DNA of 64,000 nucleotides, from NCBI GenBank assembly GCA_033032865.1, contig JAWHQI010000074.1, positions 10,100,501 to 10,164,500 on the forward strand, read 5' to 3'. The notes beneath the pieces are model-generated. The model was not told the origin of the DNA and searched no databases. It saw only the letters and a program-made list of their open reading frames with translations. The position numbers and the translations under genes were made by a program. Shown here in pieces: positions 21,985 to 32,737 of the stretch (its first letter is position 1; each line of letters begins with the position of its first letter). This DNA comes from Dactylorhiza incarnata (Eukaryota; Streptophyta; Magnoliopsida; Asparagales; Orchidaceae).

Positions 21985-24102
21985 TCATATTAAAGGTTGA
22001 AAAACAATTGAATCACTCTTTTCATTTGGTAACTCTCCCGGAAGATATAATTTAAGGCGGTGCCCGTTAACTTTGAAGGTACCTTTTTCCGGGTGGGAAA
22101 TTAAAATTGTCCCATAGGACCAAACCTCTTTAACAATAAAGGGTCCGGTCCATCGGGATTTTAGTTTTCCCGGAAAAAGGCGAAGGCGGGAATTATAAAG
22201 GAGGACGAGATCGCCCGGCGAAAAAGTTTTTGGAAATTTTATATGCTTATCGTGATAAAACTTTGTTCGCTCCTTATATAATTTGTTACTCTCATACGCA
22301 TTCGCTCTCCACTCATCTAATTCGTTCATTTGAAATTTTCTTTGTTCTCCCGCTAGAGTGGAATCGAGGTTTAAAAATTTAAGCGCCCAAAATGCGCGAT
22401 GTTCTAATTCGACCGGAAGGTGGCAAGCCTTGCCATAAACCATTCGATACGGTGTACAACCGATAGCGGTCTTGTACGCCGTTCGATAGGCCCATAGCGC
22501 GTCATCGAGCTTTATTGCCCAATCCTTCCGATTAATAGAAACCATTTTTTCTAAGATCCGTTTTAATTCTCGATTAACAACTTCAACTTGGCCGCTCGTT
22601 TGTGGGTGATATGTAGTGGATAATTTGTGCGTGACACCATATTTTGCTAAGATTTTTGTGAATTGAGTATTGCAAAAATGGGTGCCCCGATCACTCACAA
22701 TAGCGCGCGGAGTGCCAAATCGAGAGAATAATTTTTTTAAAAAGTTAACGACGACTCGCGCATCGTTGGTGGGGAGAGCTTGCGCTTCCGCCCACCTCGA
22801 CACGTAGTCGACCGCTACTAGAATATACTTATTTGAAAACGAAGGAGGGAGAGGACCAACGAAATCAATGCCCCAAAGATCGAAAATTTCGCATTCTAAG
22901 AAAATATTTTGGGGCATCTCATCCCGGCGAGAGATGTTGCCCGACCGCTGGCAGCTGTCGCAAGTACTCACAAGGGTGTGAGCATCTTTGAAGAGCGAGG
23001 GCCAATAAAAGCCCGCCTCCAGCGCCTTCCTCGCGGTTCGGTTTGAATGATAATGGCCACCGGATGGTCCCTCGTGACAATGTCGTAAAATTTTAAGACC
23101 CTCCTCACTCGAGACGCATCGTCTCACCACTTGGTCTGCGCATACACGGAATAAAAAGGGGTCCTCCCAAAAGTAATTCTTTAAATCAGAAAAGAATTTC
23201 TTCTTTTGCTGACTCGAGAATTCTTTCGGCAGGACCCGGGCTACTAAATAGTTAGCCAGATCTGCAAACCAGGGGGTAGACGATGAATTAATATTTTCGA
23301 GAGCGAGGAGGCGCTCTTCGGGAAATTTATCATCGATGTCAGATTCTATCAATACTTCCGAGGAGGGATTTTCTAAACGAGAAAGGTGATCGGCCGCCAA
23401 GTTTTCGGCTCCTCTTTTGTCCCGGATCTCTAAGTCAAACTCCTGCAAGAGGAGGATCCATCGCAAAAGACGAGGCTTGGCGTCCGATTTGCTTAAAAGA
23501 TACCTAAGTGCGGAGTGATCCGTGAAGACGATAACTTTCGAGAGGGTGATATATGACCTAAACTTATCGAAGGCAAAAACGATCGCTAGAAGCTCTTTTT
23601 CGGTAGTGGTGTAATTCGCTTGTGCCGACGTGAGTGTTTTGCTCGCATAATAAATAGGGTGGAAATATTTACTCACCCGTTGGCCTAAAACGGCACCAAC
23701 CGCAATATCACTCGCATCGCACATGATTTCAAAAGGGAGCGACCAATCTGGCGCGACTAGAATCGGGGAGTTTATAAGTTTTTCTTTAATAAGTTTAAAA
23801 GCCGAATGACATTCATTGCTAAAAATAAATGAGGATTCCTTTTCAAGAAGATGGGTTAACGGCTTTGTGATTTTGGAAAAATTTTGTATAAAGCGCCGAT
23901 AGAACCCCGCGTGGCCTAGGAAACTCCTAATAGCTTTTACGTTTGTGGGAGGGGGGAGTTTTTCAATTACTTCAATCTTGGCCCTGTTGACCTCGATCCC
24001 CTTGCCCGAAATTTTATGGCCAAGGACTAGTCCTTCCTTGACCATAAAATGGCATTTTTCCCAATTAAGCGCTAAATTTGCTTCCTCACATCGCTGCAAC
24101 AC
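21985..24102 (-). pseudogene. pol: Athila-1 pol, 3' part: RT thumb, RNase H, integrase
   Basis: 705 codons open from the frameshift to the natural end. In order: RT connection (residues 1-110), RNase H (about 118-210, with Asp in MCDASD, Glu in TTEKEL and Asp in FTDHSA), integrase H2C2 zinc finger (about 342-384, ending CDSCQ), the DDE core (Asp in the GIDF/AVDYVS region, Asp about 472 in SDRGTH, Glu about 507 in GQVEVVN), and a C-terminal GPF module near 650. Catalytic residues of RNase H and integrase look intact. In a working element these domains degrade the RNA template and insert the cDNA. The frame is continuous with the next entry except for one extra T in the FMDD region. Confidence 0.95.
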
Positions 24103-24127
24103 GCGCTCGAGATTTTTTAAACAATTT

Positions 24128-25879
24128 TCAAAAGAACTCCCGTATACGGAAAAAATCGTCCATAAATACTTCCATCACCTCCTCCACTAACTCGTCAAAA
24201 ATTGCCAGCATACATCTTTGGAATGTAGCTGGCGCGTTACAAAGACCGAATGGCATCCTTCGATAAGTGAAGGTGCCAAAGGGACAAGTGAAAGTGGTTT
24301 TCTCTTGGTCGTCGGGCGAAATCGGAATTTGGAAGTATCCCGACAAACCATCGAGAAAACAGTAGTAGGAGTGACCCGAAAGGCGTTCTAAAATTTGGTC
24401 GATAAATGGTAGAGGGAAATGATCCTTACGGGTGGCATCATTTAATTTCCGATAGTCGATGCACATCCGCCAACCCGTAACAGTACGGGTTGGGATCAAT
24501 TCGTTTTTTTCGTTCGCAACTACCGTAACACCACCTTTCTTTGGCACGACTTGTACTGGGCTAACCCAAGTACTGTCCGATATCGGGTAGATGATTCCCG
24601 CGTCCAGAAGTTTTATAACTTCGGCCTTAACGACTTCTTTCAGGTTAGGGTTTAGCCGTCGTTGAGGCTGGACTGAATTTCGGGAATTATCTTCGAGAAA
24701 TATTTTATGAGTGCAGAAAGATGGGTTTATACCCTTAATGTCCGATAATTGCCACGCAATTGCGTGGCGGTGCTTTCTTAAGACTATAGTCAACTCAGAA
24801 ATTTCTGAGTTGCTAAGATCGGATGAAATGATGACGGGTAGCTTAGACTCTTTTTCCAAAAACAAGTATTTAAGGTGAGGGGGGAGTTGTTTCAACTCTA
24901 ATTCAGGTGGTTCTTCATAAGAAGTCTTGATTTTTAATTTTTCTAAAAATAATGGTTCGGGTGGTGTGGGGTGAGAGACTTCTTCTTCATCGCAAAAGAG
25001 CTCTACGGGCTCGGAATCACTATTCGCCGATGAAACTAACTCGAGGGATGAATCGAACTCACAACACTCTTCTAAGTAAAAACATGAATCATCATTTTCT
25101 AGCGTGTTCCGCATCGAGGAATTTATGCCGAAAGTAACTTCATCGTCTCCAACCCGTAGGAGGAGCTTTCCGTTACTTACGTCGATAATAGCGCGGGAGG
25201 TGGCAAGGAAGGGGCGGCCGAGTGTGAGGGGTACTTCGGCATCCTCTTCGATGTCAAGAATGACAAAATCCACCGGGAAGATGAATTTGTCAACCTTGAC
25301 GAGCACGTCCTCCACTATTCCTATCGGATATTTTAAAGAACGATCCGCTAATTGGATACTCATTCGAGTGGGCCTTGGATTTCCCAGACCTAACTTTTTG
25401 AACAAAGAAAACGGCATAAGGTTGATGCTTGCTCCAAGATTCGCTAAGGCGTGTTTTACTAACGAATTGCCAAAAAGACATGGGATGGAAAACCGTCCCG
25501 GGTCATTTGCTTTTTTCGGCAATTTGTTAAGTACAACCGCGGAGCATTCTGCGTTTAAAGAAATATGCGAAATATCTTCTAACTTTTTTTTATTAGAGAG
25601 CAACTCCTTAAGATATTTCGCATATTTAGGCATTTGTGAGATAGCCTCGCAGAAAGGAACATTAATATGGATTTGTTTTAAAACATCTAAAAACTTTTTA
25701 TAATTTTTTTCGGCGCTTTCATTTTTAAATTTCGATGGATACGGAATATTAGAAGTAGGAGCGCGCGGATTTAAAATAGAAGAGTGCGGAGCTATCGTAG
25801 CGGGCAAATTCGAAGATGAATTAAAAGTAGGAGGAAGAGGAGAGGAAATTACCTTGGGTTCGTCCTGTTTTTGAACCAC
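24128..25879 (-). pseudogene. pol: Athila-1 pol, 5' part: protease and RT
   Basis: 583 codons. The retropepsin region is at about residues 100-240; its active-site motif reads NLGASIN (residues 147-153), where Athila proteases have DLGASIN, so the catalytic Asp is Asn (codon AAT at 25439-25441). RT spans about 375-575, with the PQRRLNPN start, the MCIDYRKLND and MPFGLCNAPATFQRCM motifs, and FMDD as the polymerase active site. Just after FMDD a run of T has one base too many (near 24150), which shifts the frame and stops at 24128. The downstream frame resumes at 24102. Confidence 0.95.
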
Positions 25880-25954
25880 CTCCTTCCCGCTTCGGAGTGT
25901 AATCGCGTGCGCGCTCTCCTTTGGATTTTGCTCGGTGTTCCCCGGTAGTGCTCC

Positions 25955-27313
25955 TTATTGACGCTCAGAAATCATCTTTGCGAGTTGGCCCACTTGATTC
26001 TCTAAATTTTTGATTGATCCGGTAAGGTTCCGGATGGTCGTTTCATTTGTAGCAACATATTTTGCAAAAACCTCTTCAATCGGAGAGAGTTTTTGCTGTT
26101 GCGGTGGAAAACCGGGTGGATTATAATTTTGAGAAATCAAATTTTGAGGCGGAGTTAAGTTAAGAAGTTGATTAGGGGGAGGTTGATTTAAATTCATAGG
26201 ACGCTGAGCATTTCCTTGGTTGCTCCATGAGAAATTCGGATGATTCCTATAGCCCGCATTGTAGGTGTTATTATACGGAGTGGTGTTCGGGTTATAGGAA
26301 GGCCGAGGTGGATTTCCCATGTAGTCAACATGTTCTTCAATTAAAACGTTATTGGCCCAAGGAGGAGTGGCGGAGGAAGCAGATATCTCCGCCACTTGCT
26401 TTGTTAAGCGCTCAACTTGTAAAGCCAAATTTGCGTTTGCGTCTATTTCAAAAATTCCGGCCGGCTTATTAGGCCGCGCTCGGGGCATGTTCCATTGATA
26501 CGCATTTGTGGCCATCTCTTCGAAAAGCTCTTGAGCGGCGATCGGGGTTTTATTATTTAATGTCCCCCCGGCGGCCGCATCAATCATTTGCCTCGTTTGG
26601 AGATTTAAGCCATTATAAAAAACTTGCACTTGTTGCCAAGTGGCAAGTGCATGGTGAGGGCATCGACGCAAAAGCTCCTTGAAGCGCTCCCATGTGTCAT
26701 AGAGAGTCTCTGAGTCGATTTGCATGAACGATGCAATATCCGTGCGCAATTTAGCGGTCTTTGAAGGCGGGAAATATTTATTAAGAAATTTTTCCGCCAT
26801 TTCGGCTCATGTAGTGATGGATCCCCTAGGTAGGGAGCCCAGCCACTGCTTGGCCTTAGACCGCAAAGAAAAAGGAAAAAGACGTAATCGAATGGCGTCA
26901 TCGGTGACGCCATTGATCTTAAAAGTGTCGCAAATTTCAAGAAAGTAAGAGATATGTGAATTTGGATCCTCGTCCGGTTGACCATCAAAGGTCACCGATT
27001 GTTGCACCATTTATATGATGCTGGACTTGATCTCAAAATTATTGTTCGCCACCGTGGGGCGAACAATACTCGATTGTGTGCCTTCCAAATTCGGCCGCGC
27101 ATAATAGGACATGGTCCGTTGCGCGTCCTCATTAGGATTTGGCTCGTTAAGATTAGGAGGATTAAGATTATGATCCATATTTGCTGCGTTAGTGTCCCCG
27201 ATCGACTCTTCGGATTCTATTTGATTTCCCTGATCACGAGAACGGCGGTGCCTCAAAAGGGTTCGCTCGATCTCCGGATCAAAAGGAAGAATCGAAGTGC
27301 TACCTCGGGTCAT
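25955..27313 (-). pseudogene. gag: Athila-1 gag, broken by in-frame stops
   Basis: One reading frame runs from ATG at 27313 through to pol but holds stops at 27011-27013, 26807-26809 and 25955-25957. The pieces are 100, 67 and 281 residues. The middle shows the retrotransposon gag core (SYFLEICDTFKINGVTDDAI and LRSKAKQWLGSLP); the third continues with AEKFLNKYFPPSKTAKLR, then a Pro/Asn-rich tail and a short coiled coil ending at KMISERQ. No CCHC knuckle is seen, as usual for Athila. The stop at 26807 is TGA where related proteins have Trp (TGG). After the third stop the frame goes on through the conserved AITLRSGKE linker into protease. Confidence 0.93.
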
Positions 27314-27452
27314 ACACTAGAAAGAGAAGAAAGGAAGAAGAAAAACTAAAAATATTTTTTTTTTCTTTTTGAAAGTTAGAAAAAGCAAATTAAAATAGAA
27401 AGAAGCATGATAAAATTAATAGCTATCCTCTTTTCAAAATATCTACGCAAAG
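27314..27452 (-). other. Athila-1 5' leader
   Basis: A short AT-rich leader between primer site and gag. It includes a GATATTTTGAAAAGAG-like phrase shared with the leaders at 47032 and 56000. Confidence 0.7.
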
Positions 27453-27470
27453 TCCCCGGCAATGGCGCCA
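27453..27470 (-). other. Athila-1 primer binding site, tRNA-Asp
   Basis: The reverse complement reads TGGCGCCATTGCCGGGGA. Plant tRNA-Asp(GUC) ends TCCCCGGCAACGGCGCCA, so 17 of 18 bases pair. The LTR starts 6 nt away. Confidence 0.92.
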
Positions 27471-27476
27471 AAAACT

Positions 27477-28762
27477 TGATATTTAATTTGGTAGGTTTTG
27501 AAATTTAGTGAAGGGTTAAGATTTTCTCCAAAACTATATCCGATAAAGGCAAGTGTACCTTATCGTCTATAGTATAGGATATTTAGGAATATCAAGGTCG
27601 TATTCCACGAGGCGCGTTGATTACTTCTACTTCGAGGAGAATCACTATTATTTTATCGATGAAAATTTGAGGTGGTTTGTTTTCGCTTAACTAAAATTTA
27701 AAACTAAATTCAAACTAAATGAAAAGCTTGAACATTGCATGAAAAGAAAGAGAAATTGACATTGCATAAAAAAAAAGAGAACATTACTAAGGAGAGAAAA
27801 ATTTAACCTTGCATGAAAAGGAAGAAATTACTTAAGGAGAAAAAGAACATGAAAGAGAAAACTAATTTTATTGAAAATCAAAGAACTATTACAAGCCTTA
27901 AATTAAGAGTGCAAGGCTAAGGAAAATGAAAGTTGCAAGCTTAAGAAAACTAGTACACGAAAGTTACACTACAACATTGCATGAGAAAGGGAAGGAGGAG
28001 AACATGAAAGCCTTAAGAAACATGAACATTAACTTGAAAAACTCACTTTCAGCTCTAACAGCACCTCCCCATCTCCAAATTTCTGAACCCTGGACTCAAG
28101 GAGAGCCTCTGTATTTATAGGCGAAATTTTCAAGTTACACGCCCTCGGTCACGGGCGTGACCAAGGGCGTGTAATCACTGTAACATTGGATCCGGCAGCG
28201 GCGTGGGCTTGGCGTGACGGCGGGAGAAAATCGGACATGTCACGGGCGTGACATATGGGTCACGGGCGTGACTCAGGATGGCTTCATTTAATGCGGCATG
28301 GGCTAGGCAGACCGCGCGGCGGCGTGCTTGGATCACGCGGGAAGGTCACGGGCGTGACTTTGGGTCACGGGCGTGACTTTGGTTGACTTCTCAACGGCAA
28401 CTTCTCGTCTCGATGGCAGCTCCACGTGGCAGATTCTAATATTACACGCCCATGGTCACGGGCGTGACTTTGGGTCACGGGCGTGACCTGGGGCGTGACT
28501 GGGTGTGGACTAGCTCAACAGCACGGCATCGACCTGGACTGGTCTTCAAGTTACATGCCCTTGGTCACGGGCGTGACCGAGGGCGTGTAATGCAATATTT
28601 TCCCAATTTGTCCAAAAATCTGCAAATATTAAAATTAGGCTAAGTTAGAATCAAAATTACAAAAAGAACTACTTATAACCTAAAATTGACATAAAAAGGA
28701 AAAATCATATTAAATAATTACAAAAAATTCTATTAAAAACTTATATAAAAACTACTTTATCA
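27477..28762 (-). repeat. Athila-1 5' LTR
   Basis: 1286 bp. It differs from 9702-10986 at about 11 positions by eye, mostly transitions plus a small indel in an A run. It has the same TATA box (about 28106-28118) and palindrome array (about 28137-28590). Confidence 0.93.
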
Positions 28763-28767
28763 AGAAC
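28763..28767. repeat. Target-site duplication of Athila-1, right copy (agaac)
   Basis: It matches 9697-9701. Confidence 0.9.
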
Positions 28768-29120
28768 TTTCATAGAGCGCTGCTTGGAATTCGTCGAACG
28801 CAGTTAGCTTTTCGTCGATCGCAGCTTCCTTGATATTTCGTCGAGCGCTGCTAGCCTTTCGTCGAACGCAGATTATATTATATTCTTTTCTGTCTTAATG
28901 AGATTTGATCTAGTTTATACAATAAGTGTTATGATAACAACTTAGACCAAAGATGGATCCTAACTCAAATCAAAACTAAGGTTCCAACAATCTCCCCCTA
29001 TTTGAGTTGGGATACATATTTGAAATATAAGACATATAAAATAGTGATCCTAATTAAAACATACATGGATCCTAAAAAAACATACAGGGATCCTAATCCA
29101 AATCAATACTGGATCCAACA
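28768..29120 (-). repeat. Copia LTR-2, right piece (U3 side)
   Basis: It continues LTR-2 after Athila-1. Two LTR-start-like sites occur: ...ggttccaaca ending at 28989 and ...ggatccaaca ending at 29120. Each is followed by the same purine-tract complement atctccccctattt. The outer one is taken as the true edge because LTR-3 also ends ...gatccaaca. Confidence 0.75.
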
Positions 29121-29142
29121 ATCTCCCCCTATTTGGGTTAGG
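29121..29142 (-). other. Copia polypurine tract
   Basis: The minus strand reads AAATAGGGGGAGAT directly before TGTTGG. A second copy lies at 28990-29003 inside the LTR and a third at 32624-32637 in LTR-3. Confidence 0.75.
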
Positions 29143-29540
29143 ATGCCAAGCAAGAGAAAATAGAATAACTCAAAGCATAATGTATTTATTAAAATTAATT
29201 GTTCTTTTGAAAACATTCAATCATAAATTACTAAATTTCTCTTTCTTTTAATTTTCTCTGTTCTCTTAATTTTCTTCTTCTTTTAAATTCTCTTTCCTTC
29301 TATTAATTTCTCTCCCCCTGTCTTGATTCAGGAACCCTGGATCAAGACCCCTAGAAGAAGGGTAAATGGGAATATAAGCATTTCTGAATCCTAGATTTTG
29401 TTTCAATAGGATTTTATAAATATGATTAGTTGTTACAGCTGTTAATCGATTCTGAGGAATTTTTTATTTTAGGATAGAAATTTTGTTAGATTTGAATTGC
29501 TACAGCTGTTAATGGATTCTAAGGAATTTTTATCTTCTCA
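29143..29540 (-). other. Copia internal region, non-coding remnant
   Basis: AT-rich, with two copies of a 'gctacagctgttaatggattct-aggaatttttat' phrase (near 29434 and 29500). No ORF. Confidence 0.5.
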
Positions 29541-29675
29541 GAAAAACATTGCCTGATACCTTCCTTCCTACAGAATTCTCTCATCAGAAGAGATTCAAAC
29601 TCAGTGCCATGATCATTTCTGATCAATGCAACTAGAGTAGAGTACTCAAATCTTGATGGACCTGAGAAAGTCTGT
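29541..29675 (-). pseudogene. Copia integrase core fragment
   Basis: One minus-strand frame gives a peptide with FEYSTLVALIRNDHGTEFES, then LLMREFCRKEGI. This is the region around the second catalytic Asp of copia integrase (usual form IRSDNGTEF). The DDE Asp is present, but the flanks on both sides are lost. Together with the gag piece to its right it shows that the element was internally deleted. Confidence 0.7.
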
Positions 29676-30209
29676 AAGAACATGAAGTTTATCTGACTTT
29701 GTTTTTAAGATAAGAAAATTTAAGTGAATCTTATGACTTATTGTTTATTACAATTGGAGTTAAGAGATTTATAATAGATTTAAGCATTATATTGGCCTTT
29801 CTATCTGTTAAGTGTTTTACCAATTGAAATTTTCTTTGATAATCATTAAAATATATGTTTGATAAACTATTCTGATTTCGTCGATCTCAGGTTGACAAAG
29901 TGCAGTGATTTCGTTGATCTCTGATTAAGGAATAGTTATATTTGTTCTCTGTGTTCAGAGTTCGTTGAACTCTGATTCGTTGAGCTCTGATCTCATGAAA
30001 ATTATGTTTGATTTTTGTGTTCGGCTTTCGTAGATCAGTGTTCGACGAAGTCATTTGATTTCGTCGTTCTTGGTTCGACGAATTTTGTTGAACACACAAA
30101 ATTTTAACAATTTTTATTAACTCTTTTGCTACTTCTTTTTCTTTAGCAGAGACAAATCCTAAGCTAAGTTTGCTGCCATTTAATCTGGCATTTTTAGTGC
30201 TTGTGATAT
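29676..30209 (-). other. Copia internal region, non-coding, with TCGACGAA-type motifs
   Basis: No ORF is supported (29887-30099 is not recognisable). It includes a cluster of ttcgtcga/ttcgttga motifs at 29878-30090, the same motif that fills the LTR U3 regions. Confidence 0.5.
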
Positions 30210-30527
30210 TTATTGGTTTGATATTTTCCCATTAAGAGATGTTTCAAACATTTCAGCCTTAATTGAATTATTTTTCAAAGAAATAATTTGCTCTTCTGAT
30301 GTTTTCAAATCTACTTTAAGTTTAGTATTTTCAGAAGATAAATTGTTTATTTCTGTTAATTCTTTTCTGAGAGATGTGATTTCTTTCTCAGATTTTATTA
30401 AATCTGTACATAGCAATTTAAAATCTGATTTGAATTGGTTAGGAGTAAAATCAAAACTTGAAATTACCTCATCTTCATCAGATTCAGATTCTGCATCTGA
30501 GTTGTGGTGTGACCCATTTATGGCCAT
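30210..30527 (-). pseudogene. Copia gag, C-terminal coiled-coil part
   Basis: 105 codons: an acidic SDAESESDEDEV start, then a heptad-rich helix (LIKSEKEITSLRKELTEINN and SSENTKLKVDLKTSEEQIIS). Sirevirus-type copia gag proteins have such an acidic segment and coiled coil after the RNA-binding core. The frame break between this part and the N-terminal part is near 30530-30650. It ends before any zinc knuckle. Confidence 0.6.
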
Positions 30528-30644
30528 CTTGCAGAATGCTCTAGCTTTTTGTTCTTCTTCTTCTTCACTTGAACTAGATGTCTGTTCTGTATCTGAATCA
30601 CGTGAGGTGGAAGAAGATTCAGCTACCTTTCTTGTGAGAGAGTT

Positions 30645-30960
30645 CTAGATGTCTCTTGCTGAAGTGCAGTCAGCAACTATTTGAAAAACGTCATTTGACA
30701 TTGATTGGGCTAATATATCCATAGCCTTGGCATCAGCACTTTTCAGCTTTTTTTGAGCATCTGTTGATGTTGATGAAGTTGAAGGTCCTGTCAGAATAGA
30801 GTTATAAATTTCTTCATCTATTGCATTATTATATAATCTAATTCTAACTTGCCATAAAGAGAAGTTATTCAAATTGCAGATTGGTGGTCTGAAAAATGAA
30901 AATTCTTCTTGTGCGATGAAAAAGAAACTCTAAAATAAATTTAAGATCTAATTGATCTTT
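30645..30960 (-). pseudogene. Copia gag, N-terminal part (UBN2/DUF4219-like)
   Basis: The peptide runs MNNFSLWQVRIRLYNNAIDE, then EEIYNSILTGPST, a KKLKSADAKAMDILAQSMSN segment and VADCTSARDIW. This is the pattern of copia gag cores (W-x-R-x-Y, then KAMNIL, then A-x-E/D-IW). It stops at 30645 just before the expected continuation. The same start, inverted in context, is found at 8043-8339. Confidence 0.75.
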
Positions 30961-31056
30961 TGATTAAAGTGTTAGCCTGTATATAATCAACCAACCTCTA
31001 ATACCAATTGAAAGTGCAATTAATATCAGTTGAAAGTGATTGATATAATCAACCAT

Positions 31057-31068
31057 GCTTTGATACCA
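31057..31068 (-). other. Primer binding site of LTR-3
   Basis: The reverse complement is TGGTATCAAAGC, 2 nt from the LTR end. tRNA-iMet type with one mismatch. Confidence 0.8.
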
Positions 31069-31070
31069 AT

Positions 31071-32737
31071 TGAAGGCGAGGTTAGATCTTAGATTTATTC
31101 TAGAGAGGGGTGAATAGAGTGTTAAAAAGGTTTTTCACATAATTTTTATTGCGGAATTAAAATAGTGATACTTATATGTGTAATGCAGAGTGAGTTATAA
31201 AATAAAATAAAGAAGCACAACACACAACACAACACACAGAAAATCACAACACAGAGGACACAAGGATTTTTATAGTAGTTCCCCAATAAACCTAGGTACG
31301 TCTACTCTTCTACCACACTTGGTAGGATTCCACTACAGGTTGTTGATCAGGTGCCCTGCCACCAAGGGAGTTTTGATAAGGTGTCCACACACCAAGTGAG
31401 CTTTTGATCAGGTGCTCTAACCCAACTACAGGTTTTTGATCAGGTGCCCTACCACCAATGGCTGTAACTTTTGAAGGGAGTTATAACCCTTTATACAGGT
31501 AAAAAGTAAACAGAAAATATATTGTTCTTCTCTTTCTAAGAAGACTCTAGTTGATCCTTGATGTTATTGAAGAGCTCCCCCTGATTTGATTAGTGTTTGA
31601 TGATCAGGTGAGGAAGCTTCTTCTTTAGAATGTAGTAATCCTTTCTTCTTCTTCTGCAGTTGAGATCCTGAGCAAATGATCTGGATTAGGTGTCTCAGGA
31701 TGAAGATGATCTGCAGAGAAGAGTTAGCAAACAAGATAGATTAAATATGTTGTTCTCTGTGTTTCTCTTCTATGTGCTTTCTCTGTCTGTATGTAATCTG
31801 GAGTGCTTCTCTCTCTTATGTTCAATTCCTCTTCTTTCTTCTCTCTTACTGTCTGTCTTGAAAGTGAAGAGATAAAGTCTCTTTTTATCAACTTGACTCC
31901 TCGAGAAGGTAAACTGCCATCTTTAATTTAAGTTGTTCTGCAATGGCTATATCATTAATGTTTCTGCAACGACTATATTAATTGTTGTTCTGCAATGGTT
32001 ATATCATTAATGTGAGGCAGTGATAATTCAAACAAAAGAAGGGCAGCAATATATAAGTAAAAACTATTCAAAATATTGCTTTATCAGATCTAGAATATTA
32101 GTCGATCTGAGAAATGAGAATTTATAAAGCTGAACATATTTTGTCGATCTCAGCTTGAAGTTCGTCGGGCTGAGATAGAAATTCGTCGAACTGAAGAATT
32201 CATCAACCGCTGAGCCGCTGAGATACTGAGATAGAAGCAAGCCGTTCGTCGAACGCAGAATGGAAAACATTTGTCGAACGCAGAGAGCATTTCGTTGAAT
32301 GCAGTATTGAGAATCCTTTCATCGAGCGCTGCTTGGAATTCATCGAACGCAGCTTCAGAGTCCTTTCGTCGAGCGCTGCTTAGTTTTTGTCGAACGGAGC
32401 TGAAGAGAACTTTCATCGAGCGCTACTTGGAATTCGTCGAACACAGTTAGCTTTTCGTCGATCGCAACTTCCTTGATATTTCGTCGAGCGCTGCTAGCCT
32501 TTCATCGAACGCAGATTATATTATATTCTTTTCTGTCTTAATGAGATTTGATCTAGTTTATACAATATGTTTTATGATAATAACAAAGATGGATCCTAAC
32601 TCAAATTAAAACTAAGGTTTCAAAATCTCCCCCTATTTGAGTTGGGATACATATTTGAAATGTAAGACATATAAAACAGGGATCCTAATTAAAAAATACA
32701 GGGATCCTAATCCAAATCAATACTGGTTGATCCAACA
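31071..32737 (-). repeat. Copia LTR-3
   Basis: The most complete copy (about 1667 bp), with ends TGTTGGATC...TTCA on the minus strand. It holds the TTCGTCGA motif array (about 32095-32515), a TATA-like box (near 31270) and the internal purine tract at 32624. It is followed outside by gattt. Confidence 0.8.

Larger units (their letters stand above)
9702..28762 (-). mobile_element. Athila-1, nearly complete Ty3/gypsy element with a CACTA insertion
   Basis: A minus-strand LTR retrotransposon of the Athila lineage. Its LTRs are 9702-10986 and 27477-28762 (TG...CA), the TSD is agaac, a polypurine tract lies inside the left LTR and a tRNA-Asp primer site inside the right LTR. Gag-pol reads right to left. 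Without the CACTA insertion the element is about 9.7 kb. I count about 11 differences between the LTRs, so it inserted recently. The single gag-pol frame has three stop codons and one frameshift, and the protease active-site Asp is changed, so it cannot move with its own proteins. Confidence 0.95.

Noticed and set aside
25104..25703. A 199-codon plus-strand frame opposite Athila-1 protease
   Set aside because: It is antisense to a well-identified protease/RT frame and has no recognisable domain.
10150..28120. A 64-codon frame at 10150-10344 and 27926-28120
   Set aside because: It is the same sequence in the two Athila-1 LTRs, antisense to the element's transcript. No evidence of coding.
7224..31875. 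A 61-codon open frame recurring at 7224-7409, 8973-9158 and 31690-31875
   Set aside because: It is present three times only because the copia LTR is. It runs antisense to the LTR, is Ser/Leu-rich from CT repeats and has no family resemblance.
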